Positions 11,999-23,109 of a stretch of 64,000 nt of DNA are shown piece by piece. The DNA comes from Saccopteryx bilineata (taxonomy: Eukaryota > Chordata > Mammalia > Chiroptera > Emballonuridae): the NCBI RefSeq assembly GCF_036850765.1, contig NC_089493.1, positions 18,167,632 through 18,231,631 on the forward strand, read 5' to 3'. The notes beneath the pieces were generated by a model. It was not told the origin of the DNA and did not search any database. It saw only the letters and a list, made by a program, of their open reading frames with translations. How positions within the stretch are numbered: position 1 is the first letter of the stretch; each line of letters begins with the position of its first letter. The translations under genes were made by a program, and so were the position numbers.

Positions 11999-12892
11999 TT
12001 ACACCAGGCCCCTTAATATTTCCTGCAGCATTGGTTTGGTTGTAATGAATTCCTTGAGTTGTTTTTTGTCTGGGAAGCTTTTTATTTCTCCTTCAATTTT
12101 AAACGATAGCCTTGCTGGATAAAGTAGTCTTGGTTGTAGGTTCTTGTTCTGCATTACTTTGAATATTTCTTGCCATTCCCTTCTGGCCTCAAGTGTTTCT
12201 GTTGAGAAGTCAGATGTCATCCTTATGGGGGCTCCTTTGTAGGTGATAACTTTTTTTTCTCTTGCAGCTTTTAATATTTTCTCTTTATCGCTTAGCTTTG
12301 GTATTTTAATTATGATGTGCCTTGGTGTAGGTTTCTTTGGGTTTCTCTTTAATGGAGTCCTCTGTGCTTCTTGGATTTGTGAGAGTTTCTCTTGCATTAA
12401 TTTAGGGAAGTTTTCAGCTATGATATGATTGAACAAAGTCTCTATCCCTTGTTCTTTTTCTTCTTCTTCAGGAACCCCTATGATGCGAATGTTATTTCTC
12501 TTCGTGTTGTCACAGAGCTCTCTAAGAGTTTCCTCTGACTTTTTGAGTCTTTTTTCTCTTTTCTTCTCTGCTTTCATGCCTTCATTCCAGTTGTCTTCTA
12601 ACTCGCTGATTCTATCCTCTGCTCTATCTATCCTGTTTTTAATTCCTTCCATTGTGGTCTTTATTTCTGATATTGTATTTGTCATCTCCAACTGATTCTT
12701 TTTTATACTTGCTATTTCTTTATTTAGGTTTTCAAACTCCCCCTCCATTGTTGTTCTAAGATCCCTAAGCATCCTTACAATCATTATTTTGAACTCCACA
12801 TCTGGAAGTTTGATTATTTCCATATCACTCAGTTCATCTCTCGAAAGTGTCTCTTGTGGTTTCATTTGGATTGCACTCCTTTGTTTTCTCAT
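11999..12892 (-). CDS. ORF1: L1 ORF1 protein (RNA-binding chaperone), intact
   Basis: A 297-codon uninterrupted frame. In L1, ORF1p forms trimers, coats its own RNA in cis as a cytoplasmic ribonucleoprotein and acts as a nucleic-acid chaperone. Visible here: a basic N-terminus (about 1-30), a heptad-like coiled coil of repeated N/I/E/K residues at about 45-125, the RRM starting at 133-141 with [10 protein letters not shown], and the C-terminal domain with REKK at 211-214, YKG at 218-220 and ARREW at 236-240. Length is close to that of other mammalian ORF1p (roughly 300-380 residues), with a shorter N-terminus. The start is the first Met after a purine-rich 5'UTR end and sits 67 bp upstream of ORF2. 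Whether it is expressed cannot be told from sequence. Confidence 0.95.
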   Translation of the reverse strand: MRKQRSAIQMKPQETLSRDELSDMEIIKLPDVEFKIMIVRMLRDLRTTMEGEFENLNKEIASIKKNQLEMTNTISEIKTTMEGIKNRIDRAEDRISELEDNWNEGMKAEKKREKRLKKSEETLRELCDNTKRNNIRIIGVPEEEEKEQGIETLFNHIIAENFPKLMQEKLSQIQEAQRTPLKRNPKKPTPRHIIIKIPKLSDKEKILKAAREKKVITYKGAPIRMTSDFSTETLEARREWQEIFKVMQNKNLQPRLLYPARLSFKIEGEIKSFPDKKQLKEFITTKPMLQEILRGLV

Positions 12893-13820
12893 CTTCTTCT
12901 TCTTTTTTTTTTTATTTGTAGAGTTGATTGAGTCTAGGCTTGGTGTTGTCTGCCTCCAGTTTTCAATTGTGTTATTTTTAGGTCTTTGTGGGTTGGTATC
13001 AGCTATTATTTGTAATCCACTTTCGGATTTGGGCAGCTTTGAAGTCTTGATTTGTTTGTTTTCTTAACAGGTGATAGTCTTGTTAACTGATCTCAGCAGG
13101 GGGCTTCCTTGAAACTGTATCCAGGAATGCTGTGGGTGTAACCTGAGATGCTGAAGGTCTCTTCCTCCAACTAATCTCACTGGGGGCAGGGTTTTTTCTC
13201 TCAGCTTCAGTAGGGGGAGGTGTATCTCAGATCTCCATGGAGACCTGAGTTACTGCCCCTCCTCCCCACTTCTTGTTTTCAGCTGTGTCTTGTTGTGCTG
13301 ATTGGAGCTGGATAGATGTCCAGAGATCTCTGATCCGGAAGCACTTCACCTCTGTTTTGTGAAAGGTTCAGTCCCTCCCCCAGCTATGGCCGCCTCCAGC
13401 ACGAATGAGTCAGCTTTTTTATTTTGTTTCTTGCATACCTTAGCCCCTCACAGTCTGTCCCTCTCCCTGTCTTTTCCACTTGGGGGATAAGCTGGTCTTT
13501 TCAACCCACCTTGCTCCCTGGTCGCCAGGTAAGTGGCTGTGAGCAGTAGTTTCTGCTCTTTTTCCTCTGTGAAATCCTCTCTGGGCTCTCAGCCTCACCC
13601 CCCTCCTTCCCTTCCTGTAAGCAGAGGAGATTCAGGCACTCCTTACCAGGATTATTGTGGCTTCCTCTTTGCTCCTTGGTTTTTGAGAGCTGTTCTTGCA
13701 GTTCAGTGTTGGTTTTTCATGCTGATTTTTTCTAAATTGATTTGTATTCCAGTTTGGTGTTGAGAGCTGGGTGTCTGTGCATCCGCCTACTCCGCTGCCA
13801 TCTTCCTCTTCTCCCGTTCT
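12893..13820 (-). promoter_or_regulatory. L1 5'UTR / internal promoter
   Basis: About 930 bp upstream of ORF1 and more GC-rich than the surroundings. L1 5'UTRs hold an internal RNA polymerase II promoter. On the minus strand the motif AAGATGGC (plus-strand 13797-13804) lies at the very start, matching the position of the YY1 site that fixes the transcription start in other L1s. No tandem monomers were seen. Confidence 0.75.
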
Positions 13821-15412
13821 TGCTAATTTTTATTCAAATTGCCAAATGAGATTTGATGTCTAAACACCTACCTAACAAACAAGCTGGACAGCAGTACCAA
13901 GACAGAAATTGATTCTGAGATTTGAATTTTGAAGCCAAGTAGGGAGGTAAATAGTACTACCATTAAGATTCAGAAAAATGAGTGGTTTATGGAAGACTGC
14001 ATCCTTTGTCTACTTTTAATAGCTCCAAGTATTAAAAAAATTCTACTACTACTACTGTGACAACACTGTTATTAAGTAAAAACAATAATAATGGTTGTTA
14101 AAGAAAAATAAAAATTTTACTTTGTGGCTGGTTCTACCCTAGACCTATTTTTTTTTCTTTGAAAGACAGTGTTTCATAATATGCCTCACTCTATGCCAGA
14201 GCCAAAAGCACATTCACAGAAAACGCAAGGCAGAAGTCTGAGCCAAGGTTCTCCCCAAGAGAGAAAAAGGAGCTGGATTGTGAACAGTTGGAATAATGCA
14301 CAATTTCTAAGAGCTGTTTGAGATAATTATCTAAGCATGTGAGTGTACAATACAGTAAGCATTTAAGAGGGTTTAGCCTAGGGTTGAAAGTGAGAGTATA
14401 GAGAACTCAGTACAGAGAAACAAATGATTTCCAATGTAGACATGTTTATGATCAGTGGCTAGTAATGATTTTAAGAAAAAATATAAAATTAAACATTTTT
14501 CACTGAATAAACATAGGTTGTGCCTTGTTTTCAATTAAAATAAATTTTAAAAAAGATAAAAATTCTGGCTCTGTCTTGTTGCTGTGGATGAATTACTTAC
14601 ATTCTCTGCAACACTGTTTTGTTATTAAAAATTAGGTAAATAATGACGACTTTTAGGATTTATAATTCAGCCTAAACCATGAATCCAACCAGGTTAAGAA
14701 AAACATAACCCCATAATTCATCCATAGTGACTGTTCTGGAGGTAGTCTCTTGACCCAATGTAAAATAATCAAAAAGTTTATTTTTTTTCAATGTATCCTT
14801 GTTGGAACTTTTGGCAAAAGTTGATTATTTCTTTCTTTTGTGTACTTCAAAAATTTAATTGGGTTCTGTGCTTTCTTCAATTTTAGAAGACATTGCCATA
14901 TTTGTATCAATTTGGCTACTTTGTATTGCAAAATATAGAAATCCAACTAAATTGACTTTACATATAAGATAATTGATAAACTCATGTGACTAAAATTTAA
15001 ATGGTAGCATGGACTTCAGGTGAAGTTTGATCTGTATGTTATTTGGTATGCAATGCTATGTGTTTTTTTTAACTTCTCATCTCTTTCTTACAATATAAAT
15101 TTCATCAATGTCATGTTTTCTCAAGGGGTCAAAATTGCTTCTACAATATTGAAGGAACTCTTGCAGAGTTTGCATACAAGTTTTCAGATCATTTACACTT
15201 AGGCTAAGAATTCCTGAACTTATTTTGTTATTTTGCTTTTTTTTTTTTTCAGTAATGTAGCAGCAACCAGCCAACCTCACTACAGTCATTATTTTCAAAA
15301 ATGTTCAAAAGTATCATATACACAATCAGTCAGTTCCCTGTTTCTGATAATTTGTTTGTTAGGAGTAGCCAGTGTCGATATTTTGTGTGTCTCTGTTCCT
15401 AGATCACCATAG
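13821..15412. other. Unique AT-rich DNA
   Basis: Short trinucleotide patches (CTA near 14042-14056, AAT near 14081-14092). No gene recognised. Confidence 0.4.
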
Positions 15413-15517
15413 TTGAAAGAAGGAGAGAAGGAAAGGAGAAAAAGAAGGAAGTGGAGAGAGGGATACAGGGAGGGAAAAAGGATAAAAATAAAGAAAGAAG
15501 GCAAAAGCAAGTGAAGG
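15413..15517 (+). repeat. GA-rich (polypurine) low-complexity tract
   Basis: About 105 bp almost entirely of A and G (gaaagaagg, gagaaggaaagg and similar units), interrupted by few pyrimidines. Confidence 0.8.
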
Positions 15518-15641
15518 ATGATTTCAGAAATGGAATCAAATAAATCTATTTTAATTTCATTTTTAATTTGAGGGGCTGTGTTCTATTTTGGGTCCTCCAT
15601 TAAAGGAACTGAGTATCACTCATACAGACTTAAGTGAAACA

Positions 15642-15668
15642 CTTTTTTTTTTTTCTCTCTCTCTCTCA
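15642..15668 (+). repeat. T run followed by CT microsatellite
   Basis: An 11-12 base T run leads into a short (CT)n stretch. Confidence 0.75.
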
Positions 15669-15738
15669 CAGCTATAATTTTTATTTAAATCTGGAACGTT
15701 TTAGATATTCCAAAATTGCCATCAAGATTATGTCCCTC

Positions 15739-15869
15739 GCCTGACCTGTGGTGGCGCAGTGGATAAAGCGTCGACCTGGAAATGCTGAGGTCGTCGGTTT
15801 GAAACCCTGGGCTTGCCTGGTCAAGGCACATATGGGAGTTGATGCTTCCAGCTCCTCCCCCCTGTCTCT

Positions 15870-15919
<50 letters not shown>

Positions 15920-15972
15920 CCTCTCTCTCTCCTCTCTAAAAAAATGAATAAATAAAATAAAACATTTAAAAA
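15739..15972 (+). mobile_element. Short-type SINE (type C) with TSD
   Basis: Head 'gcctgacctgtggtggcgca' with box A-like and box B-like (ggtttgaaacc) blocks, then the 'ggtcaaggcacatatggg' module, a pyrimidine tract expanded to a (CT)n microsatellite (about 15875-15916), and an A-rich AATAAA tail. Perfect 15-bp TSD aagattatgtccctc at 15724-15738 and 15973-15987. Confidence 0.93.
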
Positions 15973-15987
15973 AAGATTATGTCCCTC

Positions 15988-18900
15988 TTTCTCTTTGAAT
16001 AACTTTTTCTTTACCTTGGCTCTGTTCTCTAACAAGTTACCAGGTTTTTGTATAACAGATTGTCCACAGTCACAAGGTCTCCTTAGCATCTGCAATCACA
16101 GGAGAGTTATGTCTGATATCCGTAGTGAAAGCAGGAAATGGGCTCTGACTGTCATGTATCCATTTAGTTGATGTACCCATTTCTAGAACTCTCATAAGCA
16201 TCATCTGAGGCACACCTTTCATTGGCCCCTTCTGGAATACTTGTCTTCTCTTACATGGTCAAGGCCATGTATTGATAATGCCATTTAGAGGAGGGAAAGC
16301 CTCTGGAATCTTTGGCTGACCAGTTACTTATAATAAAAGTAAATACTAGTGTCTGTTTCATTCTATATTTCCTTGTTAAAAATCTTATGGATAGAATATT
16401 GTGAATGTAGATAACCTGAAATTTAATTCTGGTTGGACCAAAGCTTAAAAGTCAGTCCTGTATGCCTCAGTTGTTCCTCATCTTTCAAAAAGGAATCAAA
16501 AGAAAATAAAAAGAGTAAAACGAAATATACTGAGTGCTTACCATATGACAAATACCTTTAATGTGCTCAATAATGAATAGGAATTACTTTTTGGACAGGA
16601 GGGTCAAGTGACATAAATTAGGTAAGTGGTATAGCACAGTGCTGGGAACTCAGTATATCATAGGTATTATATGTATTACTGTTCCAGGTGATGATATTAA
16701 AAGGTCAATAAAATAATATGTGTTAGTCTCTTTCAACTAATATACACTTAAAAGATGTTACTTAAGTTTAAATGATTTAAACAGTGTATTGACAAATATC
16801 TTTGAATAATAATTTATATTATTGAAGATAATTATAAAGAACTAAGCTAATAATATTTCTAAGATTGTAACAAACTAGGACAGTAAAAGAAAGTGATAGT
16901 CTAGATTTTCTTTTCACTTCCTCAAGACTGTGTATAAAATCGATAAATCCTATTTTAGAACAATCATTTACAAAAATAACTTTTGTTTACTTACATGAAC
17001 TTATAGTATTAAAAATAAATAATACCAAAATTAGAATACCATTTTATTTGTCAAAAGGAATAAATTCAAGAACAAAAGAAACTTACACATGACATTACAT
17101 ATAATAAAGAAATAATAGCAAATAAAATTATGTTGGTGTTGGATTAATGTTAAAAAAAAAGAAAACTAAATTTATTTTTTAAATACAATTATAATTTTAT
17201 TTCAATCCTGTCTGATGACCAAAAAGTGATCCTAGTATGACTAAAACCTAGAGAACAAAAAAGAGAGCTGTATTATATTGAGATTGGATATAGGCATAGA
17301 TTAAGCAGGGCTGCATAAATTGAGCTGACATTTTTAGACTATATCTCAAGGGCAATGGGAAGCCATTGCAATATTTGAGGTGGTCATGTTTTCATTTTCA
17401 GAAGGTTTATTTTCAACTTTGTGAAGAATGGATTGGACACAGGCAAAGCTGATGGCAATTACATTATAATTACTCTGTATTGTGACCTAGATCTTACCAT
17501 GGACTGAGGTGGGCTGGAAATTTTACAGACATGTACATTTCAGAAATAATTGGCTTTATTTAGTGACCTATGAATCAGGAAGCATCCACTCTAGAAAGAA
17601 AGCAGAAACTGGCTTCAAGGATTCGCATAGTGAGAGCAGAAACAAGGGAGCTCTCCTATGCATACACTGATGTGTTATACCAGGGCTATTTTTCTCATAT
17701 GGGGCAAAGGGGCATTTTGGAACTAGGTTACGAAAAACTACAGCTCAGCAGGCATAGTCTGACTGACTGGCTTTATATTTTGCTTTCTTAACGTTGAGGC
17801 ATTTATAGGCTTAGGTTTTGGATTGCTTACATAGGCAGTTAAAGCATTAGAACTACCTGAGTCTATCAGCCTCCTTGTTTAATTAATTTAACAATACATG
17901 CAAAAATTTGCTAATTATTGCATATATAGGTGAGTAAGAAACAGTATCCAGAATCACTCATAGGCTTCTGATTTGCTTACCTGGCTGTATTGATAGAGTG
18001 ATCTCCTTAGACAGTGAACAATGGCAGATGATATTTGATGTGCATTAATGAAGAGTTGTACTTGACAATTCGGTAAACAATTTTACAACTCTGGAGATGG
18101 ATATGGACTAAAGATATACAGTTGAAATGTGTGAAACAACATCATGACCATCTCTTGGGGTGAAAGTGCAACTTGATAAGACATACAAACTTAAGACAGA
18201 AGTTCAGGGATTTCTACAATTTAATATTATACAAAGCATGTTTTTTTGGGGGGAGGGAATGGTTATGAGGCAGTGTAAAAAGTCCTAGATTAGATATCAT
18301 CACTACAGAAATATGATCCCATTTTTTTGTCACCAGTTTTTCTAAAAACTGTGCTAATCAGTTAACTCTTCTGGGTCTTTGTTTTATTATTTGTAAAGTG
18401 GAAATTAGACTATATGAGTTCTTCTGATCAGAGTCATTCTTTTTTAAAATGCAGAATATTGGGACCATTCCAGATCGATAGAATTGAATCTTGCTAAGAG
18501 GTCCTGAAAGAGAACTTGTGCACTGCATAACGTCTATAGATCTTCTCAAGTACAAGGTTCTGTGATTCTCTGAGAATATGCAAAAAGCCAAGGACAAAAT
18601 AAAATAAAAGACACAGTAAAGATGGTAAATTTATTTCAAAGAATGAATTTGAATTTGGGGCTAATTTAAACATCTTTTTCTTTTTTTATTCAAGTTGAAT
18701 TCCTTACCTATAGATTGGCAACAAAAGTTACAACTATATGTCTTTAAACGGAAATACTTGTGTGTTTAAATGATGTGCCCCCTTGGGAACTAAATTCATA
18801 ATTGGTAACTGACTGGCTGACAGAAATGCTTGATTATAGGTATTTTCTTTATAAGTACATTTATTAGTTGAGGTTCATGAATTTTCTTTTGATTTTCTTG

Positions 18901-19778
18901 AACTATTTTCTTTTCTAAATATTTCCTGAATAGGATATATTTATTATCAATTAATCTAAACTAAAATTAAGTTTTAGCTCCTTACCATGTTTCAGTCAAG
19001 GGATTTTAAAGGGCAGGCAACGAGTAAAGATTCAAAAAGAATGAAACAAGCCATCATTATGGGTTTGGGAAGTTAATTAGAGCACAAATTAGCGAGAGTT
19101 CTTATAATGATGGCCAAATGTCGAATTGTTCCCAGAAGTCAAAAAAGCTGATTTTAATGTGAGTTTCCCAGGTTCCTTAGGGTTAAATTGTAAGACTTAG
19201 CACAATAGTATTAATGTGCAGGATAAGACCATCTACTGGAAGACCAACAACTTCAGTGACCTTCATACATGGTTGAAACATACAACCATGCCAATTTCAT
19301 CTGGGACAACTCTGTACGAATAATGATGTTTGGAATATTGAAATGAGAGCATTTGAGTCATTTCTACTCACTTTAGATAAATTGGGGAAGTTTATATCTT
19401 TAATGACAACTGAAAAAATTAAATACTTCCATCAAGACTCCCAGACTCATGCACATTTAGGTTGACAGGTTAAATGTCTCTGGGTGGTTAATAACCCTTA
19501 TCAAGAGCATTGATTTTATTATAAATATGACTCATAGTTTCTTCACATGTTAAGGCAGAAAAAAAATTTTCCACCTTTCTAAGTTCTCTGTTAGTGTAAA
19601 CGCACATCATTTCTGCCTGATTTGGGGCTGTTCACATATTTGATGGCGTGTCAATCTCCTATAAAAAATTCTACAACAATAGACAAAATATTACACAAAC
19701 TTCAGTTGCAGACCTGTATCTTAACTAATTCTTTGCAGCAATAGTAGTTCTGGTAAAGAACTTTTGGCTTTCTCTTTC
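15988..19778. other. Unique DNA, possible MIR remnants
   Basis: Mostly unique AT-rich sequence. The stretches at about 16525-16690 (with 'tgagtgcttaccatatgac') and 18345-18420 (with 'gtaaagtggaaattag') resemble diverged MIR. No gene recognised; the open frames at 17570-17791 and 18358-18597 have no family resemblance. Confidence 0.35.
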
Positions 19779-20060
19779 ATTTTCTTTAAAATTTTTGTTG
19801 AACTTATTTGGGTGACACTGGTTAATAAAATTATGCAGGTTTCAGTTACACAATTTTTTAATACATCATCTGTATATTTCATTGTGTTTATCACTTCAAT
19901 CAAGACTCCTTTCATCACCATCTATCTCCCTTCTACCCTCCTCCACCTCCCCCCCTTCCCTTCTGCAATCCCCGCTCTATTGTCTGAGTGTATATTGTTT
20001 TCTTTGCAAAATTCCCTTCACCTCTTTCACCCAGCCTCTCCAATAATTTCTCTTTTAATA
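19779..20060 (-). mobile_element. L1 3'UTR fragment, antisense, old
   Basis: Reverse complement of an L1 3'UTR related to 6170-6642: 'gtgacactggttaataaaat', 'caggtttcagttac', then a C-rich tract and 'ttcacctctttcacccagcc'. Shorter than the related copies, ending before ORF2. Confidence 0.7.
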
Positions 20061-20984
20061 GTTTATAAATTTTTTAATTAATTCAGCCAACAAACATATA
20101 CTGAGGGCCAACTATATGTCAGACATAATATTAGCCAGTGAAAAGAGCAAGAAAAAGCAGGTATATTTTAACCTTTAAGAAATTCATGAAAGCCAAGATA
20201 TTCTTATCATGGCACACGGAAATGAAAGACTAGGCCTTAATGTTTCAGCCACGATAAGAGTCATCATTATTAAACAAACTTATATACCATGAATAACTAG
20301 AACACTAGACAAGATCTTCAGGCATTGAACAGGGGCAGAATAGGACTATGATCCTCGCAAGGAGGAAAACAAAGATTGTGATCTCTGTAGTCAGTCTGGC
20401 TTTCTGCCTGGAAGCACTTCTCAGACTTTGCTAGTGGGAAGGAAACCCCAAATCAGCTATAGCTGTCATGGTTACAGAGATTAGAGGTCAGAGATACAGA
20501 GAGGACTAGAATTTTCAGACGTAGATACTGTAGAATATAAAGCTACACAGAGAAAGAGCTTCAGAAATCTGTGTAGGAGTCCCCTTCACTGTCTACATAC
20601 AGATATGTACAGAGGTAGAAAAAAAAAGTTTTAACATTTCCAGAGCTCACAGAAAGCTGGAAAATATTTGATTCTCATCTAGCCAGAGTTGTGAGACACT
20701 GCTGATCAATTACATCTATTAGTATAGAGTAACTGAAGATCACTCTTTTAAAAAAGGCTATTCAGCTCTAGAGTAAATGCCATTTAATGCCACTCTAATT
20801 TAGCTTCATAGTAAATATTGCAAAGATCATTTTGATCCACAAGATATATGAAGGCCTTGTAAAAATAGAGTTCAGGGCTATGAAAGTCGACATCAAAATC
20901 TAAACACTCAATAATATATCATTGACAGTGACCTTCATTCAAAAGAAATTATGCTACAAAGGAAGTAGCTGCAAATTGTAACCA
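20061..20984. other. Unique or unassigned DNA
   Basis: A motif 'tatactgagggccaactata' near 20097-20117 looks like an ancient mammalian repeat end. The rest could be diverged L1 5' sequence leading into the next feature, but I cannot support it. Confidence 0.3.
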
Positions 20985-21590
20985 TACCCAGAAGAAAACT
21001 CTGTTCATTGAAACAGACCCACACATGACAAAGATTTGGAATCACCAGAAAAAATTTCTTAAAATCTTATTATAAGTATGCTCAAAATACGAACATTAAA
21101 GTGTATTCAAAGATATATTTAAAAACAAACAGAGAAAACACAAGTCTGAGATTAAAAGTCTACAGAATGAGATTAATAGCATATTGGATACAGCAGAAGA
21201 AATAATCAGTGAGCTTGAAGTCAAGTAATAAAAAATTACTGAGAGTTAAGCAAAGATAGAAAAATCATTGAAATAATTAATACCTCAATAGATTTGTGGT
21301 AACAAAATCAAGAGACATAATATGCAAGTAATTGGAGTCCCAGAAGAAGAGAAAAGTGAGGAAGAACTGAAAAAAATATATTAAAAAAAATAATGGCTCA
21401 AAGTTTTCCAATTTGATATAAACTATTAACTGAATTAATCAAAAAGTTCAGTAATCACCAGGCAGAACAGATACACACAAAAAAATCCAAGACATCACAA
21501 TCAAATTATTGAAAACTAGTGTTAAAAACAAAATCTTGAGAGCAACCAAGGGAATAAAACGTTAAAAAAAACAGTAATTTTCACCAGACA
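20985..21590 (+). mobile_element. Old L1 ORF1-region remnant, sense
   Basis: In translation the plus strand around 21330-21365 retains the ORF1 RRM entry (VIGVPEEE-like), and the DNA around it parallels ORF1 of other L1s ('ttggagtcccagaagaagag', 'gacatcacaatcaaattatt', 'cttgagagcaaccaaggg'). Many stops and indels; an ancient, inactive copy. Confidence 0.6.
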
Positions 21591-21604
21591 CTGTGTATCA
21601 AAAA

Positions 21605-22305
21605 AAATTTTTTTAATTTTTAAAGTGCTAAAAGTTTTTTGTTGCTGTAATTTTGGTTTCAAATCTAAAAAATCATTGCCAAAACCAATGTATTAAAGTT
21701 TTCCATCTGTGTTCTTCTAGTAGTTTTTTAGTTTCACGTTATATGTATGTCTTTAATCCATTTTGAATTGATTTTTGTGTAAAGTATAAGCTAGGAGTTT
21801 AATTTCACTCGTTAATAATTTTCATATCGTTATTCAGTTCTCCTGGTACACTTGTAGAAGAGACTATATTTTCCCCATAGTGTATTTTTGGCACCCTTGT
21901 TAAAGATTACTTGATCAAATTTTCATGTATTTATTTCTGGGCTCTTTTACTCTGTTACACTGGTCGATTTGTCTGTCTTTATACCAGTTCTATACTCTTT
22001 GGATTCCTGTAGCTTTGTAATGTATTTTGAAGTTAGAAAGTGTGGGGTGTATAGCTTTCTTCTTTCTCCAAGTTTTCTTGGACTATTTGAGGTCTTTGTG
22101 GGTCTATATATAAATTTTAAGGTTGCTTATTCTGTCTTTAAAAAATGCCAATGAGGTATTAATAGGGATAATTTTGAATGTGTAGATTGTTTTGGGAAAA
22201 ATTAATATTTTAACAATATTAACTCTTCTAATTCAAACACAGGATGTCTTTCATTTATTTGCATTATATTCAGTTTCTTTCAACAATGTTTACTATTTCA
22301 GTGTA
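21605..22305 (-). mobile_element. Old L1 ORF2 fragment, antisense
   Basis: The plus strand parallels the full-length L1 from its 8880 region to about 9600 ('taatccattttgaattga', 'gcacccttgttaaagatta', 'ataccagttctatact'), heavily mutated. It corresponds to the C-terminal third of ORF2. Confidence 0.7.
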
Positions 22306-22310
22306 TAAAC

Positions 22311-23065
22311 AGCAAAAGCAACATTCAACAAATTAAAAATGCAACTTTAAAAATGGGATAAGCCTGACCAGGCAGTGACACAATGGATAGAGCATTGGGC
22401 TGGGATGTGAAGGACCCAACTTCGAGACCCTGAGGTTGCCAGTTTGAGAGCGGGCTCAACTGGTTTGAGCAAAGCTCACCAGCTTGGACCCAAGGTAGCT
22501 GGCTTGAGCAAGGGGTTACTCAGTCTGCTGAAGGCCCATGGTCAAGGCACATATGAGAAAGCAATCAATGAACAACTAAGGAGTTGCAACAAAAAACTAA
22601 TGATTGATGCGTCTCATCTCTCTTTGTTTCTGTCTGTCTGTCTCTCTCTCTCTGACTCTGTCTCTGTCTCTGTAAAAAATAAAAAAAAAGAATGATAAAA
22701 TATTAAAGATAAGAGATCAAACCAAAAAAAATGGGAGGAAATATTGGCACACCATATATCTGATAATGAGTTAATATCCAAAATATATCAGGAATTCCTA
22801 CAACTCCAAAAACAAACAAACAAAAATCCAAATACAAATAACACAATTACAAATGGGCAAAAGACTTGACCAGAAATGTTTCCAAAGAAGAAATACAAAT
22901 GACCAAAAAGATATTTAACATCACTAATTATCAGGGAAATACAAATCAAAATCACAGTGAGATACCACCTCATACCTGTCAGAATGGCCATTATCAAAAA
23001 TATCAAAAGAACACAAACTGACAAGGATGTTGAGAGATTAAACCCTATGCACTAAACAGCGTGGA
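22311..23065 (+). mobile_element. Old L1 ORF2 3' part, sense, split by a SINE
   Basis: Sense-orientation ORF2 sequence ('atgggaggaaatattggcac', 'aaatgggcaaaagacttgac', 'gagataccacctcatacctg') interrupted by the SINE at 22362-22689. It covers the same ORF2 region as parts of the antisense neighbours, so it is a separate insertion or rearranged piece. Confidence 0.7.
22362..22689 (+). mobile_element. Long SINE of type B inserted in old L1
   Basis: Head 'gcctgaccaggcagtgacac', a box B-like 'cttcgagacc', a middle of repeated 'gcttgagc'-like units, then 'ggtcaaggcacatatgag', a (CTGT)/(CT) tract at about 22621-22672 and an A tail. The TSD is not clear because both flanks are A-rich. Confidence 0.85.
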
Positions 23066-23109
23066 GGTTACTAACAAAAAACAGAACAAAATAAAACAAA
23101 ACATCTCAC

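Larger units (their letters stand above)
7847..13820 (-). mobile_element. Near full-length LINE-1, minus strand
   Basis: About 5.97 kb. In its own direction: 5'UTR (13820-12893), ORF1 (12892-11999), 67-bp spacer (11998-11932), ORF2 (11931-8139, one frameshift), 3'UTR (8138-7859) with a G-rich strand, and a 12-base A tail (7858-7847). The 5' end carries an AAGATGGC motif (YY1-type) about 10-20 bp from the inferred start, as in full-length mammalian L1. No convincing TSD could be matched at the two ends, so the exact 5' boundary (about 13810-13825) is uncertain. Long open frames and the small number of lesions point to recent insertion. Confidence 0.95.

Noticed and set aside
10505..13067. Plus-strand frames of 60-92 codons inside the L1
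   Set aside because: Shadows of ORF1 and ORF2 on the opposite strand.
15875..15916. CT run as an independent microsatellite locus
   Set aside because: It is an expansion of the pyrimidine tract of the type C SINE and is annotated within it.
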